From an uncultured Actinomycetes bacterium (lineage in GTDB: Bacteria; Actinomycetota; Actinomycetes; Nanopelagicales; Nanopelagicaceae): a stretch of DNA of 23,648 nucleotides. How positions within the stretch are numbered: the first letter of the stretch is position 1; each line of letters starts with the position of its first letter. The translations under genes were made by a program, and so were the position numbers. The notes under the pieces were generated by a model. That model was not told where the DNA came from, did not search any database, and worked only from the letters and a program-made list of their open reading frames with translations. Location: NCBI GenBank assembly GCA_903928395.1, contig CAIYQS010000072.1:1-23648 (forward strand), written 5' to 3'. This document shows, one piece after another, positions 6,650 to 15,207 of the stretch.

Positions 6650-7210
6650 ATGATTGTGCTGGGGATTGATCCGGGTTTAACCCGCTGCGGGTTAGGCGTG
6701 GTTGAAGGCCGTGGTTCCCAAATTTTGACAATGATCGAAGTTGGAATGATTCGTACAACTGTTGATGCGCCTTTGGAAATGCGGTTGCTCCAACTTGAAA
6801 CCGAAATTTCGCAGTGGATCAATCGGATAAATCCAGATGTCATTGCGGTAGAGCGAGTCTTTTCGCAACTCAATGTTAGAACGGCTATGGCAACTGGTCA
6901 GGCAGCCGGTGTGGCTTTGTTGTTGGCGGCCAAGGCCGGAATTCCTGTAGCAATGCATACCCCCTCAGAGGTTAAAGCGGCGGTAACTGGCTCAGGTCGA
7001 GCGGACAAGAAGCAAGTGGCCTTAATGGTCCAGAAACTCTTGCGTTTAGATGCAATTCCCAAGCCGGTGGATACAACTGATGCACTGGCGCTTGCGATTT
7101 GCCACCACTGGCGTGGAACCGGTGATTCGAAAATTCAATCTGCGCTTAAGGAGGAGCAAGCGCGACTTGAACTGCGTAAAACCCGACTCAAAAAGGTGGC
7201 GCACCTGTGA
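6650..7210 (+). CDS. ruvC: Crossover junction endodeoxyribonuclease RuvC
   Basis: RuvC resolves Holliday junctions by paired nicks, acting with the RuvAB branch-migration motor. The 186-residue protein has the RNase H-like fold markers: D7 in LGIDPGLTRCG, E68 in IAVERVF, and D141 and D144 in VDTTDALALAICH, matching the four acidic metal-binding residues of E. coli RuvC. NVRTAMATGQAAGV (about 75-88) is the usual DNA-contact and dimer region. The C-terminal tail after about 157 is Lys/Arg-rich and slightly longer than in E. coli. It starts the ruvC-ruvA-ruvB operon, and its TGA overlaps the GTG of ruvA (GTGA). Confidence 0.97.
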   Translation: MIVLGIDPGLTRCGLGVVEGRGSQILTMIEVGMIRTTVDAPLEMRLLQLETEISQWINRINPDVIAVERVFSQLNVRTAMATGQAAGVALLLAAKAGIPVAMHTPSEVKAAVTGSGRADKKQVALMVQKLLRLDAIPKPVDTTDALALAICHHWRGTGDSKIQSALKEEQARLELRKTRLKKVAHL

Positions 7211-7797
7211 TTGCCTCCCTCTCTGGAATCGTCAAAGTTATTCGGCCCGGAAGCATTGTCGTTGAAGTTGGTGGAATCGGACTACTCGTAAATGTTTCAC
7301 CTCGAATATCTGCAACTCAAATCGTTGGCACCGTAGTTTCATTGCAGACGGTAATGGTCGTTAGAGAAGATGCACTCACGCTTTATGGATTTGAAACTTA
7401 CGCTGCTCGCGAACTTTTTGAACTTTTGCAGACAGTTACTGGCATCGGGCCGAAAGTTGCTCAATCTGCTTTGACCATTTACGAAACCCCAGAATTAGTG
7501 AGTGCTATCAAGAATCAACAGACCGATTTACTAGAAAAGATTCCGGGATTAGGTAAGAAAGGTGCGCAACGAGTGGTTTTAGAGCTTCACGAAAAAGTCA
7601 ATGACTTCGATTCTGGAGAAATCTCACTGGCGAGCTCTTGGCGTGATCAAATATTAAGTGCCCTCTTGGGGTTGGGCTTTACCGCTCGCGAAAGTCAGGA
7701 GCGAATTGATTTGGTCGCTGCGCAAGATAATGAGGCTGCACATAAGCCGATTTCCGATCTCTTGCGCGCGGCGCTTTCTAGTGGTGCTCCGCGATGA
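7207..7797 (+). CDS. ruvA: Holliday junction branch migration protein RuvA
   Basis: RuvA binds four-way junctions as a tetramer and loads RuvB. The 196-residue protein has an N-terminal OB fold (about 1-62), with VEVGGIGLLVNV and REDALTLYGF typical of the family. Two helix-hairpin-helix motifs follow at 76-86 (TVTGIGPKVAQ) and 111-128 (KIPGLGKKGAQRVVLELH). After a flexible linker comes the RuvB-binding C-terminal domain (about 145-196, ILSALLGLGFTARE). The GTG start at 7207 overlaps the ruvC stop, and AAAGG upstream can serve as SD. Its stop overlaps the ruvB ATG, so the three resolvasome subunits are translationally coupled. Confidence 0.96.
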   Translation: MIASLSGIVKVIRPGSIVVEVGGIGLLVNVSPRISATQIVGTVVSLQTVMVVREDALTLYGFETYAARELFELLQTVTGIGPKVAQSALTIYETPELVSAIKNQQTDLLEKIPGLGKKGAQRVVLELHEKVNDFDSGEISLASSWRDQILSALLGLGFTARESQERIDLVAAQDNEAAHKPISDLLRAALSSGAPR

Positions 7798-8831
7798 ATG
7801 ATGCACTAACCAGTGATTTTGCAGATGAATCAGAGCGTGTTCAAGAGTTAGCGCTTCGACCTAAAAACTTAGGTGAATTTGTTGGTCAACAGCGCGTTGC
7901 GACACAAATCAACCTTTTACTCACTGCAGCTAGATCCCGTCAAAGTCCAGCAGACCACATTCTTTTGTCAGGGCCACCTGGATTAGGTAAAACCACGTTG
8001 GCAATGATTATTGCCAACGAGATGAACGCACCAATTCGCATTACGAGTGGTCCAGCGATTCAACACGCCGGTGATTTGGCGTCAATTCTTTCGTCGCTAG
8101 TTGAAGGCGAGATTCTATTTCTGGATGAAATTCATCGAATGTCTCGCCCTGCCGAAGAGTTGCTTTACATGGCAATGGAGGATTTTCGAGTCGATGTCGT
8201 TGTTGGCAAAGGTGCAGGCGCGACGGCGATACCACTTTCATTACCGCATTTCACCTTGATTGGCGCCACAACCAGAGCTGGTTTGCTACCAAGTCCGCTC
8301 CGAGATCGATTTGGATTTACTGCGCAACTCGACTTCTACGGTGACGAGGAACTTTCAACCATAGTTCGACGAAGCTCGGATCTCCTGAAGGTACCGATAG
8401 CGGAGGACGCCGTGACTGAGATTGGATCTCGTTCACGGGGCACCCCTCGAGTCGCGAATAGGCTGCTGCGAAGGGTGCGAGATTATGCAGAGGTTCACGG
8501 CAACGGAACTATCGACCTCGAAGCAACTAGTGCGGCATTGGCAATGTATGAGGTGGATCTTTTAGGGTTAGATCGACTTGATCGAACGCTACTGGACGTG
8601 CTTATCAAGAAATTCAATGGGGGACCCGTCGGATTGACTACCCTGGCAATGTCCATGGGCGAAGAGGCAGAAACACTTGAAAGTCTTGCCGAACCCTTTC
8701 TCCTTCGCAGGGGGCTACTAGCACGTACTCCGAGGGGTCGAGTTGCAACCGAGACAGCTTGGACTCATATTGGCTTGGTGCCCCCCGCGAGCGAGCTCTC
8801 CATTTTCGACACACCACCTCTTGATGCCTAG
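7794..8831 (+). CDS. ruvB: Holliday junction branch migration helicase RuvB
   Basis: RuvB is the hexameric AAA+ motor that drives branch migration on RuvA-bound junctions. The 345-residue protein has Walker A at 60-68 (GPPGLGKTT), Walker B with D111-E112 (LFLDEIHR), sensor 1 GATTRAG near 157-163, and an arginine-finger region SPLRDRFGF (167-175). The C-terminal winged-helix domain includes GGPVGLTTLA and ends with the common LLxRTPRGRVAT block. ATG 7794 overlaps the ruvA stop (ATGA). The 3' end contains the predicted secD promoter: the TAG stop is also the first half of a -10 hexamer. In many actinobacteria yajC follows ruvB, but here secD starts 11 bases on. Confidence 0.98.
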   Translation: MNDALTSDFADESERVQELALRPKNLGEFVGQQRVATQINLLLTAARSRQSPADHILLSGPPGLGKTTLAMIIANEMNAPIRITSGPAIQHAGDLASILSSLVEGEILFLDEIHRMSRPAEELLYMAMEDFRVDVVVGKGAGATAIPLSLPHFTLIGATTRAGLLPSPLRDRFGFTAQLDFYGDEELSTIVRRSSDLLKVPIAEDAVTEIGSRSRGTPRVANRLLRRVRDYAEVHGNGTIDLEATSAALAMYEVDLLGLDRLDRTLLDVLIKKFNGGPVGLTTLAMSMGEEAETLESLAEPFLLRRGLLARTPRGRVATETAWTHIGLVPPASELSIFDTPPLDA

Positions 8832-8842
8832 ACTTACGTCTT
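8806..8842 (+). promoter_or_regulatory. Sigma-70-type promoter of secD, overlapping the ruvB end
   Basis: TCGACA at 8806-8811 matches the -35 consensus TTGACA in five of six bases. After a 17-base spacer, TAGACT at 8829-8834 fits TANNNT. The secD ATG follows eight bases later at 8843, so the predicted start of transcription falls on or just before the start codon, and no SD is visible. This is the best promoter match in the window, and it lies almost wholly inside ruvB, using its stop codon. Confidence 0.65.
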
Positions 8843-10435
8843 ATGTCTGCCAACATTTCAAAGTCAATTAAGTCCAAGGCTAAGCCCGGACGCACCCTCG
8901 CAATCCTGGCCGTGGTTTTGGTCGCCTTTTCGGCGTTGGCCTTTATCCAGGGTGACAAGGTGAAGTTAGGGCTCGATCTTCGCGGTGGAACCAGTGTGAC
9001 GTTGCAACCTCGAGTCGCTAAGGGGGGATCGGTTTCTTCGGCGGCCATTGCGCAAGCCGTTGGGATTATCCGCCAACGTGTTAACTCGCTTGGTGTTTCA
9101 GAGAGTCAGGTAACTGCTCAAGGGACCGGTAATAATCAGCAGATAGTTATTTCGGTGCCCGGTGATACCGGAACCCGAATTGTTGACCTTGTTGGTCAAA
9201 CCGCGGAACTTCGTTTCCGCCAAGCTTTGGCGGTTGGGGCAGGTAACGCAAAAACAACCGCAACTTCTACCTCACAAACAACTACAGTCACTGTGCCAAA
9301 AAAAGGGAGTAAAGCAACACCATCAAAATCTCCTGCTCCTACAGTTCTGACACCAACCTATCCAACTGGGGTAACTGCTGCTCTTGATAAACAATTTGGG
9401 GCGCTTGATTGTACAAAGGCGGTAAATCGGCAGGGTGGAAATATAGATGTTCCTTCTTCTCCTATCGTTTCCTGTAATAGGGATGGAACTGCCAAGTACA
9501 TTCTCGGACCGGCCGAAGTTGTTGGAACGGATATTTCTTCCGCTAGCGCAAACTTGGATCAAACAAATGGCAACGGTTGGATGGTTCTCCTGAACTTCAA
9601 CGGCTCAGGAACAAAGAAATTTGGTAACTTGACTACCAGAGTTGTAAAACTTGCCTCACCTCAGAATCAAGTTGCTGTTGTGCTCGATGGTTTGGTTTAC
9701 ACCTCACCTCAAATCAATAGTGCGATTACTGCGGGCAACGCGCAAATCACCGGAAATTTCACACAAACACAGGCGTCTGATCTTGCGGACGTTCTCAAAT
9801 ACGGCGCTCTTCCGCTTTCTTTCGATCGTGGAAACGTGGAGCAGGTTTCTCCTACTCTCGGATCAAATCAACTGCATGATGGGCTGCTCGCAGGACTTCT
9901 AGGTTTGCTCCTGGTTGTTCTATATTCCGTTTCTTATTATCGCGGCCTAGGGATTGTCAGCGTGGGTTCGCTTACAGTCGCCGGTGGAATCACGTATCTC
10001 CTCTTTATTCTTCTCGGCAAATGGATTGGATTCTCGCTTTCACTTGCAGGAATCGCTGGTGCGATTGTTTCTATCGGTATTACTGCTGACTCCTTCATTG
10101 TGTATTTTGAGCGGTTACGTGATGAGGTTCGAGATGGACGCTCGTTGCGAACTGCTGTTGACACTGGGTGGACGAGAGCCCGACGCACAATCATCGTTGC
10201 CGACTCGGTTTCCTTGATCGCTTCCGCACTTTTGTACTTTTTCGCGGTGGGTGATGTTCGAGGTTTCGCGTTTACTTTGGGTCTGACAACCTTGGTGGAT
10301 CTCCTGGTCGTCTTCTTCTTCACTAAGCCATTAGTCAGCATTCTCTCGAGACTGCACTTCTATGCAAGTGGCCATCGGCTCTCGGGCTTCTCCGCCCAGA
10401 GCTTAGGCATTGTTACAGGAAAGGACGTCGCTTAA
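8843..10435 (+). CDS. secD: Protein translocase subunit SecD
   Basis: SecD works with SecF in the membrane to use proton-motive force in late steps of Sec-dependent export. The 530-residue protein has a first membrane helix at about 17-35 and the family motif LGLDLRGG at 42-49. A P1-type extracytoplasmic domain follows with RQRVNSLGVSE near 77-87. Residues 132-175 form a Ser/Thr/Lys/Pro-rich low-complexity linker, and C190 and C211 sit nearby outside the membrane. Five further membrane helices occupy about 345-505, with the conserved aspartate region GITADSFIVYFERLRDE. The linker and cysteine pair resemble actinobacterial SecD rather than E. coli. secF begins directly after the stop. A yajC gene, often found just before secD, is absent here. 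Confidence 0.96.
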   Translation: MSANISKSIKSKAKPGRTLAILAVVLVAFSALAFIQGDKVKLGLDLRGGTSVTLQPRVAKGGSVSSAAIAQAVGIIRQRVNSLGVSESQVTAQGTGNNQQIVISVPGDTGTRIVDLVGQTAELRFRQALAVGAGNAKTTATSTSQTTTVTVPKKGSKATPSKSPAPTVLTPTYPTGVTAALDKQFGALDCTKAVNRQGGNIDVPSSPIVSCNRDGTAKYILGPAEVVGTDISSASANLDQTNGNGWMVLLNFNGSGTKKFGNLTTRVVKLASPQNQVAVVLDGLVYTSPQINSAITAGNAQITGNFTQTQASDLADVLKYGALPLSFDRGNVEQVSPTLGSNQLHDGLLAGLLGLLLVVLYSVSYYRGLGIVSVGSLTVAGGITYLLFILLGKWIGFSLSLAGIAGAIVSIGITADSFIVYFERLRDEVRDGRSLRTAVDTGWTRARRTIIVADSVSLIASALLYFFAVGDVRGFAFTLGLTTLVDLLVVFFFTKPLVSILSRLHFYASGHRLSGFSAQSLGIVTGKDVA

Positions 10436-11527
10436 ATGTCACGTTTATCGGGAATGGGTGGTCGGCTTTACCGCGGCGAAAAGTCATTCGATATCATCGG
10501 AAATCGTCGCCGCTTTTATGTCCTCTCAGGTGTAGTCATTCTGATCGCAGCAATTTCTTTGAGCGTCCAAGGACTTCATCTTGGTATCGAATTTAAGGGT
10601 GGTTCCCAATTCACATTTACCGCGCCAAACGCCACTGTGATACAGGGTCAAAAAGCTGTAACAGATAGCGGAATCACGTCTGAATCGATCGTGCAAAAAA
10701 TCGGAACAGATAAAATTCAGATCACGACCAAAAGCTTAACCAATGCGCAGAACGATGCCGTTGAAAACGCGATCGTTAAAGATTTCAATATCACTATCGG
10801 AAACATCAACGTTCTGAGTATCGGTCCTTCTTGGGGTAAAGATATTACTCATAAAGCTATTCAGGCTCTGGTTGGCTTCCTGCTTGTTGTCATGCTCTAC
10901 CTTGCGCTTGCCTTTGAACCTAAAATGGCGCAAGCCGCTATTGTCGCGGTGTTTCATGACATTTTTATCACCATCGGGATTTACGCACTGGTTGGATTTG
11001 ATGTTACTCCAGCAACCGTTATCGGCTTCTTAACGATTCTTGGTTACTCACTTTATGACACCGTCGTTGTCTTCGATAAAGTTCGCGAGAACACTCGGTC
11101 TATCACAAGTACGGGCAAGTACACATATTCCCAGGCTGCGAACCTTGCGGTTAACCAGACGTTGGTTCGATCTTTTAATACTTCGCTTATTGCTCTTCTC
11201 CCCGTTGCCTCTATTCTTTTTGTTGGAGCGGGGTTGCTAGGCGCTGGAACTCTCAAGGATCTTTCGCTAGCCCTCTTCATCGGTTTAGCGACAGGAACCT
11301 ATTCCTCAATATTTATTGCAACTCCAATCCTTGCGACCTTACGGGAACGCGAACCAGCCATGAAAGCTCTCGCAAAGCGGGTAGCAGCACGCGGGCCTGC
11401 GGTTGTTGGTGAAGCAGTGGTAATTAAGGGCGAATCCGAAATTGCAAATATCGTTACCTCAACGCACTCAAAAGAAAATCGGGAACGCGGTCCACGTAAT
11501 CAACCAAAACGCAGAAACCGCCGTTAA
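10436..11527 (+). CDS. secF: Protein translocase subunit SecF
   Basis: SecF pairs with SecD as the second half of the proton-driven export-assisting complex. The 363-residue protein has a first membrane helix at 28-46, the motif LGIEFKGG at 49-56, a short extracytoplasmic domain to about 125, and five more helices from about 138 to 310. The TM4-loop block LGYSLYDTVVVFDKVREN (202-219, D208) is the conserved functional region. The tail after about 310 is cytoplasmic and very basic, ending in RNQPKRRNRR. ATG 10436 follows the secD TAA with no gap, and AGGAAAGGA at 10417-10424 can act as SD. relA follows after 22 bases, with no apt gene between. Confidence 0.96.
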   Translation: MSRLSGMGGRLYRGEKSFDIIGNRRRFYVLSGVVILIAAISLSVQGLHLGIEFKGGSQFTFTAPNATVIQGQKAVTDSGITSESIVQKIGTDKIQITTKSLTNAQNDAVENAIVKDFNITIGNINVLSIGPSWGKDITHKAIQALVGFLLVVMLYLALAFEPKMAQAAIVAVFHDIFITIGIYALVGFDVTPATVIGFLTILGYSLYDTVVVFDKVRENTRSITSTGKYTYSQAANLAVNQTLVRSFNTSLIALLPVASILFVGAGLLGAGTLKDLSLALFIGLATGTYSSIFIATPILATLREREPAMKALAKRVAARGPAVVGEAVVIKGESEIANIVTSTHSKENRERGPRNQPKRRNRR

Positions 11528-11549
11528 TTAGAGAAAGGAGCTGCTAGCG

Positions 11550-13715
11550 ATGAACACGCTGCTGGCTCCGCTTGCTCAAACACTTTCGGCAAATCTTCCT
11601 GAATTTAAAGGGGATGAGTTAGAACGGGCATTTGCGGCTGCACGAACGGCCCATGCCGGCCAATTTCGTAAATCTGGGGAAGAATACATAACCCATCCGG
11701 TTGCGGTGGCAGAGATATTGGCTGAACTTGGTATGGATCAAGCGACCATCACGGCAGCACTGCTTCACGATACCGTTGAAGACACTCCCTATTCGCTAGA
11801 CGCCCTCCGAGCGGATTTTGGCGAGGAAGTTGCGCAACTAGTAGACGGAGTCACCAAGCTCGACAAACTAACTTACGGACCCACCGCTGAGGCGGAAACG
11901 CTCCGTAAAATGGTCGTTGCCATGTCCAAGGACATCCGAGTCCTGGTCATCAAGTTAGCGGACAGACTTCACAATGCCCGTACGTGGCAATTTGTATCCC
12001 CTGAAAGCGCCACTCGTAAGGCCCGGGAAACGCTCGATATTTACGCACCGCTAGCTCATCGATTAGGTATGAATGCAATTAAATGGGAGTTGGAGGATCT
12101 TTCTTTCAAAGTCTTAGAACCTAAAAAATATGAAGAAATTGAACGACTCGTGAGTGAACGTCAGCCACTTCGAGAGAAATTTACCTTGGAAGTAACTGAT
12201 CAAATTCAAAGAGATCTGGCGGTCGAGGGAATCCGAGCCACCATCAAGGGGCGCCAGAAGCATCTGTATAGCGTCTTTCAAAAAATGATTGTTCGTGGTC
12301 GAGAATTCAGTGAAATCTATGATTTAGTCGGGATCAGAGTCATTGTCGATGATGTCCGCGATTGTTATGCAGTACTGGGTGCCATTCATGCTAGATGGAG
12401 TCCGGTGCCAGGTCGGTTCAAAGATTATATCGCAATGCCAAAATTCAATTTGTATCAATCACTTCATACAACGGTCATTGGACCAAATGGTAAGGCAGTC
12501 GAAATTCAGATCCGGACCGCCGACATGCATGCTCGCGCGGAATTCGGTATCGCCGCGCACTGGAAATACAAGACAAAAAGTCAAAAGAGTGTTGACAATG
12601 ATCCCGGTGTAATTTGGCTTAAACAACTTCATGAGTGGCAGCAAGAAAGCGAAGATGTCAGTGATTTCTTAGATACCTTGCGCTATGACTTGCGCACCCC
12701 AGAGGTATTTGTATTTACGCCTAAAGGGAGCGTAGTTGCGCTACCTGCTGGATCGACTCCCGTAGATTTCGCCTACGCCGTTCATACGGAGGTAGGAAAC
12801 CGCTGCGTGGGTGCAAAGGTGAACGGGAAATTAATCCCGCTCGAATCCCCATTGGCTAACGGCGACGTCGTTGATGTGTTGACGAATAAGAACCCTAATG
12901 CGGCTCCAAGTCGAGATTGGTTGAACTTTGTAAAGTCGCCGCGAGCTCGTTCCAAGATTAAGGCCTGGTTCTCAAAAGAGCGGCGAGAAGAGGCGATTGA
13001 AGCGGGCCAAGAATCCATAGCACGCCAGATGCGCAAGGCAGGACTTCCTCTTCAAAAGATTTTTGCAGGTCAAGCAATTTTGGAGTTGGCACACGAACTT
13101 CATTTTCCAGATATCGAAGCGTTATACGCCTCTGTTGGTAACGGGCATGTATCCGCGGCATCGATCATTGAAAAACTCTCACACCAACTTGGTAGCGACG
13201 ACACTCAAGCGGAGGAGAGTGTTGAGCATCTCTTTCGCCGTCCTTCTGCCTCTAAACGCAATTCATCGGGTGTTGATGTGGCTGGCGCGGGGGACCTGCT
13301 TGTTAAATTAGCTCGTTGTTGCACACCAGTTCCGGGCGACGAAATTACTGGATTTGTAACCAAAGGAAGTGGAGTAAGTGTCCATCGAGTAGATTGCATC
13401 AATGTGAATGATCTCAAAGAGCATCAGGGTGATCGCATCGTTGATGTAACGTGGAACAACAGTGCTAGAGCGCTCTTTTTGGTCAACATTCAAGTCGAAG
13501 CTCTTGATAGATCCGGATTGCTCTCCGATATCACTAGAACGCTGGCAGACCAGCACGTTAATATTTTGAACGCAGCGGTGAGTACAAGTAAAGATCGCGT
13601 GGCCTTGTCTCGCTTTACCTTCGAAATGGCTGATGCACTTCATCTGGATATCGTTTTGTCAGCGGTACGAAGCGTCGAAGGTGTCTACGACGTCTATCGC
13701 GTCACAAACAACTAG
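11550..13715 (+). CDS. relA: Bifunctional (p)ppGpp synthetase/hydrolase Rel
   Basis: This enzyme makes (p)ppGpp from ATP and GDP/GTP on stalled ribosomes and hydrolyses it in other conditions. The 721-residue protein has the full long-RSH order. The HD hydrolase domain is intact, with H49, H73-D74, E77-D78 and D138 in KLADRLHNAR. The synthetase domain (about 235-345) has YDLVGIRV, the RFKD motif at 289-292 and NLYQSLHTTV. A TGS domain (about 385-446), the zinc-finger/RIS region with C590, C591, H612 and C616, and a C-terminal ACT domain follow. RXKD rather than EXDD is typical of bifunctional Rel, as in mycobacteria. ATG 11550 has a strong SD, AAAGGAG at 11534-11540. It ends seven bases from the convergent DUF349 gene. 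Confidence 0.97.
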   Translation: MNTLLAPLAQTLSANLPEFKGDELERAFAAARTAHAGQFRKSGEEYITHPVAVAEILAELGMDQATITAALLHDTVEDTPYSLDALRADFGEEVAQLVDGVTKLDKLTYGPTAEAETLRKMVVAMSKDIRVLVIKLADRLHNARTWQFVSPESATRKARETLDIYAPLAHRLGMNAIKWELEDLSFKVLEPKKYEEIERLVSERQPLREKFTLEVTDQIQRDLAVEGIRATIKGRQKHLYSVFQKMIVRGREFSEIYDLVGIRVIVDDVRDCYAVLGAIHARWSPVPGRFKDYIAMPKFNLYQSLHTTVIGPNGKAVEIQIRTADMHARAEFGIAAHWKYKTKSQKSVDNDPGVIWLKQLHEWQQESEDVSDFLDTLRYDLRTPEVFVFTPKGSVVALPAGSTPVDFAYAVHTEVGNRCVGAKVNGKLIPLESPLANGDVVDVLTNKNPNAAPSRDWLNFVKSPRARSKIKAWFSKERREEAIEAGQESIARQMRKAGLPLQKIFAGQAILELAHELHFPDIEALYASVGNGHVSAASIIEKLSHQLGSDDTQAEESVEHLFRRPSASKRNSSGVDVAGAGDLLVKLARCCTPVPGDEITGFVTKGSGVSVHRVDCINVNDLKEHQGDRIVDVTWNNSARALFLVNIQVEALDRSGLLSDITRTLADQHVNILNAAVSTSKDRVALSRFTFEMADALHLDIVLSAVRSVEGVYDVYRVTNN

Positions 13716-13722
13716 AGCGAAC

Positions 13723-15015
13723 TTACTTTTTAAAGTCAGCCAGACCTTTTTGCGCCTCCGCTAGCCAAGCCTTACGGGCGGCAGCTGCCTCGCGTGCAAC
13801 CATTGCCTTTGCCGTTTGTCCCGCGGCTTCCGCTTTTGCTGCTTGCTTTTCGTAATTTGCGATGGCATCCAAGAGACCTTGAACAACGCTATTGGCATGA
13901 GCAATGGCCGTTGGATCGCTCCGACGAGCAACTTCCTCATGGAGTGAATCGATCTCAGTTTTTACTTTTTCGAGCCGTGCTTCAAGCGCTGTCCGCTTAT
14001 TTCGCTCGGTCATTCCAATTCGCTCCCACTTGTCGTGAAGATCGTGGAACTTTTTCTTCGCACCCTTTACATCCGTAACAGGGAGAAGGGCTTCGATTTG
14101 GGAAATCAATTCTTCGCGCTTAATGAGATTTTGTGCCATCGTACCTTGACGCTTTTCTAGGTCAGCTTTCTTGGCGGCGAAAAATGTATCTTGCGCTGTT
14201 TTGAATTCGTCCCACAATTTGGTGTCGACATTCTTCTTTCCACGCCCAGCTGCTTTCCAGGCGTCCATGAGTTCCTTGAACCGGTTTGCAGTCGCCAACC
14301 ACTCTTTAGAATTCGCCAACTGCTTAGCTTCTTCGATGATTGCCGTTTTTGATTGTGCAACTGTGGCGCTTTGGCTTTCTAGTTGCGCAAAGTGAGTTCG
14401 ACGGCGCTTGTCGAATTTGTTTCGAGCGCTTGAGAATCGCTTCCAGAGTTCGGCGTCAGTTTTCTTGTCGAGACGAGGCGCGTTCTTCCATTCATCCAGC
14501 AATATTTTCAACCGATCTCCGGTGGACTTCCAACTTTCCGATAATGCAAGAGATTCTGCTTCGGCCACTAACTTTTCTTTAATTGCGGCCGCTTCGGCGC
14601 GCTTAAGTTCTTTAGCGGCTGCTTCTGCCGCTTTCTTTGCTTCGTAAGCCGCCTTGTGACCTTCAATGAGATCAGGAATCTGTTCTACAGATTTCGCAAG
14701 AGTGACTAAGTCGCCAACGCCATTGAGGTTAGCAATCTGTTCTTTTAATTTGGAAACGGCCGCATGCGCATCGCTTGGAACCATGGCGCCGCTCTTGATA
14801 CGTGCCGCGAGGAGTGCAACTTCAGAAGCTACGGATTCAAATTTCCTGACGAAGTAAGCGAGGGCTTCTTCATGACTCTTACCTGGGTAGGAACCGACCG
14901 GACGATCACCTTCGGGAGTAGTAACAAAGACAGTTCCATCTTCACCTACGTGACCAAATTTTGCTGGGTCCCCGATGAGGGCAGATGCTGCGCTTAGATT
15001 CTCTTGTTCTGACAC
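13723..15015 (-). CDS. DUF349 domain-containing protein
   Basis: The function is not established. The 430-residue protein has three DUF349-type repeats, visible as helical units with spaced tryptophans: about 153-210 (W162, W176, W191), 231-290 (W239, W253, W268) and 300-345 (W330). The unit W.....R...L...WK is repeated clearly in the first two. Ala/Lys/Glu-rich stretches at about 120-150 and 385-430 should form coiled coils, and there is no signal peptide or membrane segment, so it should be cytoplasmic. It starts at GTG (15015 on the minus strand) with AAGGGAG seven bases upstream, a strong SD. It is the only minus-strand gene here. DUF349 genes occur beside relA and hisS in other actinobacteria, so the position is conserved rather than inserted. 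Confidence 0.88.
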   Translation of the reverse strand: MSEQENLSAASALIGDPAKFGHVGEDGTVFVTTPEGDRPVGSYPGKSHEEALAYFVRKFESVASEVALLAARIKSGAMVPSDAHAAVSKLKEQIANLNGVGDLVTLAKSVEQIPDLIEGHKAAYEAKKAAEAAAKELKRAEAAAIKEKLVAEAESLALSESWKSTGDRLKILLDEWKNAPRLDKKTDAELWKRFSSARNKFDKRRRTHFAQLESQSATVAQSKTAIIEEAKQLANSKEWLATANRFKELMDAWKAAGRGKKNVDTKLWDEFKTAQDTFFAAKKADLEKRQGTMAQNLIKREELISQIEALLPVTDVKGAKKKFHDLHDKWERIGMTERNKRTALEARLEKVKTEIDSLHEEVARRSDPTAIAHANSVVQGLLDAIANYEKQAAKAEAAGQTAKAMVAREAAAARKAWLAEAQKGLADFKK

Positions 15016-15207
15016 GTTTTGCTCCCTTGGTTGCGCGTCGAGCCGAGCACCGAGGTGCCCTGCTGTTTCGTTAACGGTTACTCTGACTAGCCCCGCGTTA
15101 GGCGGATTTAGCCGTTCTGATCATTTTAATCAGGGCATAACGGTACCCTTAAAGCCACTACCTGGGAAAATCAGAGACCCAGATCGACTGAAAAGTGGGC
15201 TGCTTGC
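15016..15207. promoter_or_regulatory. Divergent intergenic region between the DUF349 gene and the MBL-hisS-aspS genes
   Basis: This is the longest gap in the window and should hold two divergent promoters. A minus-strand TAAAAT (plus ATTTTA, 15123-15128) and a plus-strand TACCCT (15144-15149) are the best -10 candidates; neither has a convincing -35. The TAAAAT lies in an inverted repeat, CTGAT (15117-15121) and ATCAG (15129-15133). Other symmetric elements are CGTTAACG (15069-15076) and GCACC-GA-GGTGC (15047-15058), the latter falling in the DUF349 leader. I see no tRNA, T-box or small gene here. Confidence 0.45.

Noticed and set aside
9937..10341. 134-codon minus-strand frame opposite secD
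   Set aside because: It lies opposite the conserved membrane helices of SecD and its product is low-complexity and basic.
12592..12615. TTGACA followed by TAATTT inside relA as a promoter
   Set aside because: The spacer is only 12 bases, far too short, and no gene start follows.
15016..15207. tRNA gene, T-box or riboswitch before the hisS-aspS genes
   Set aside because: No cloverleaf pattern, T-box core or known riboswitch motif could be read in these 192 bases.
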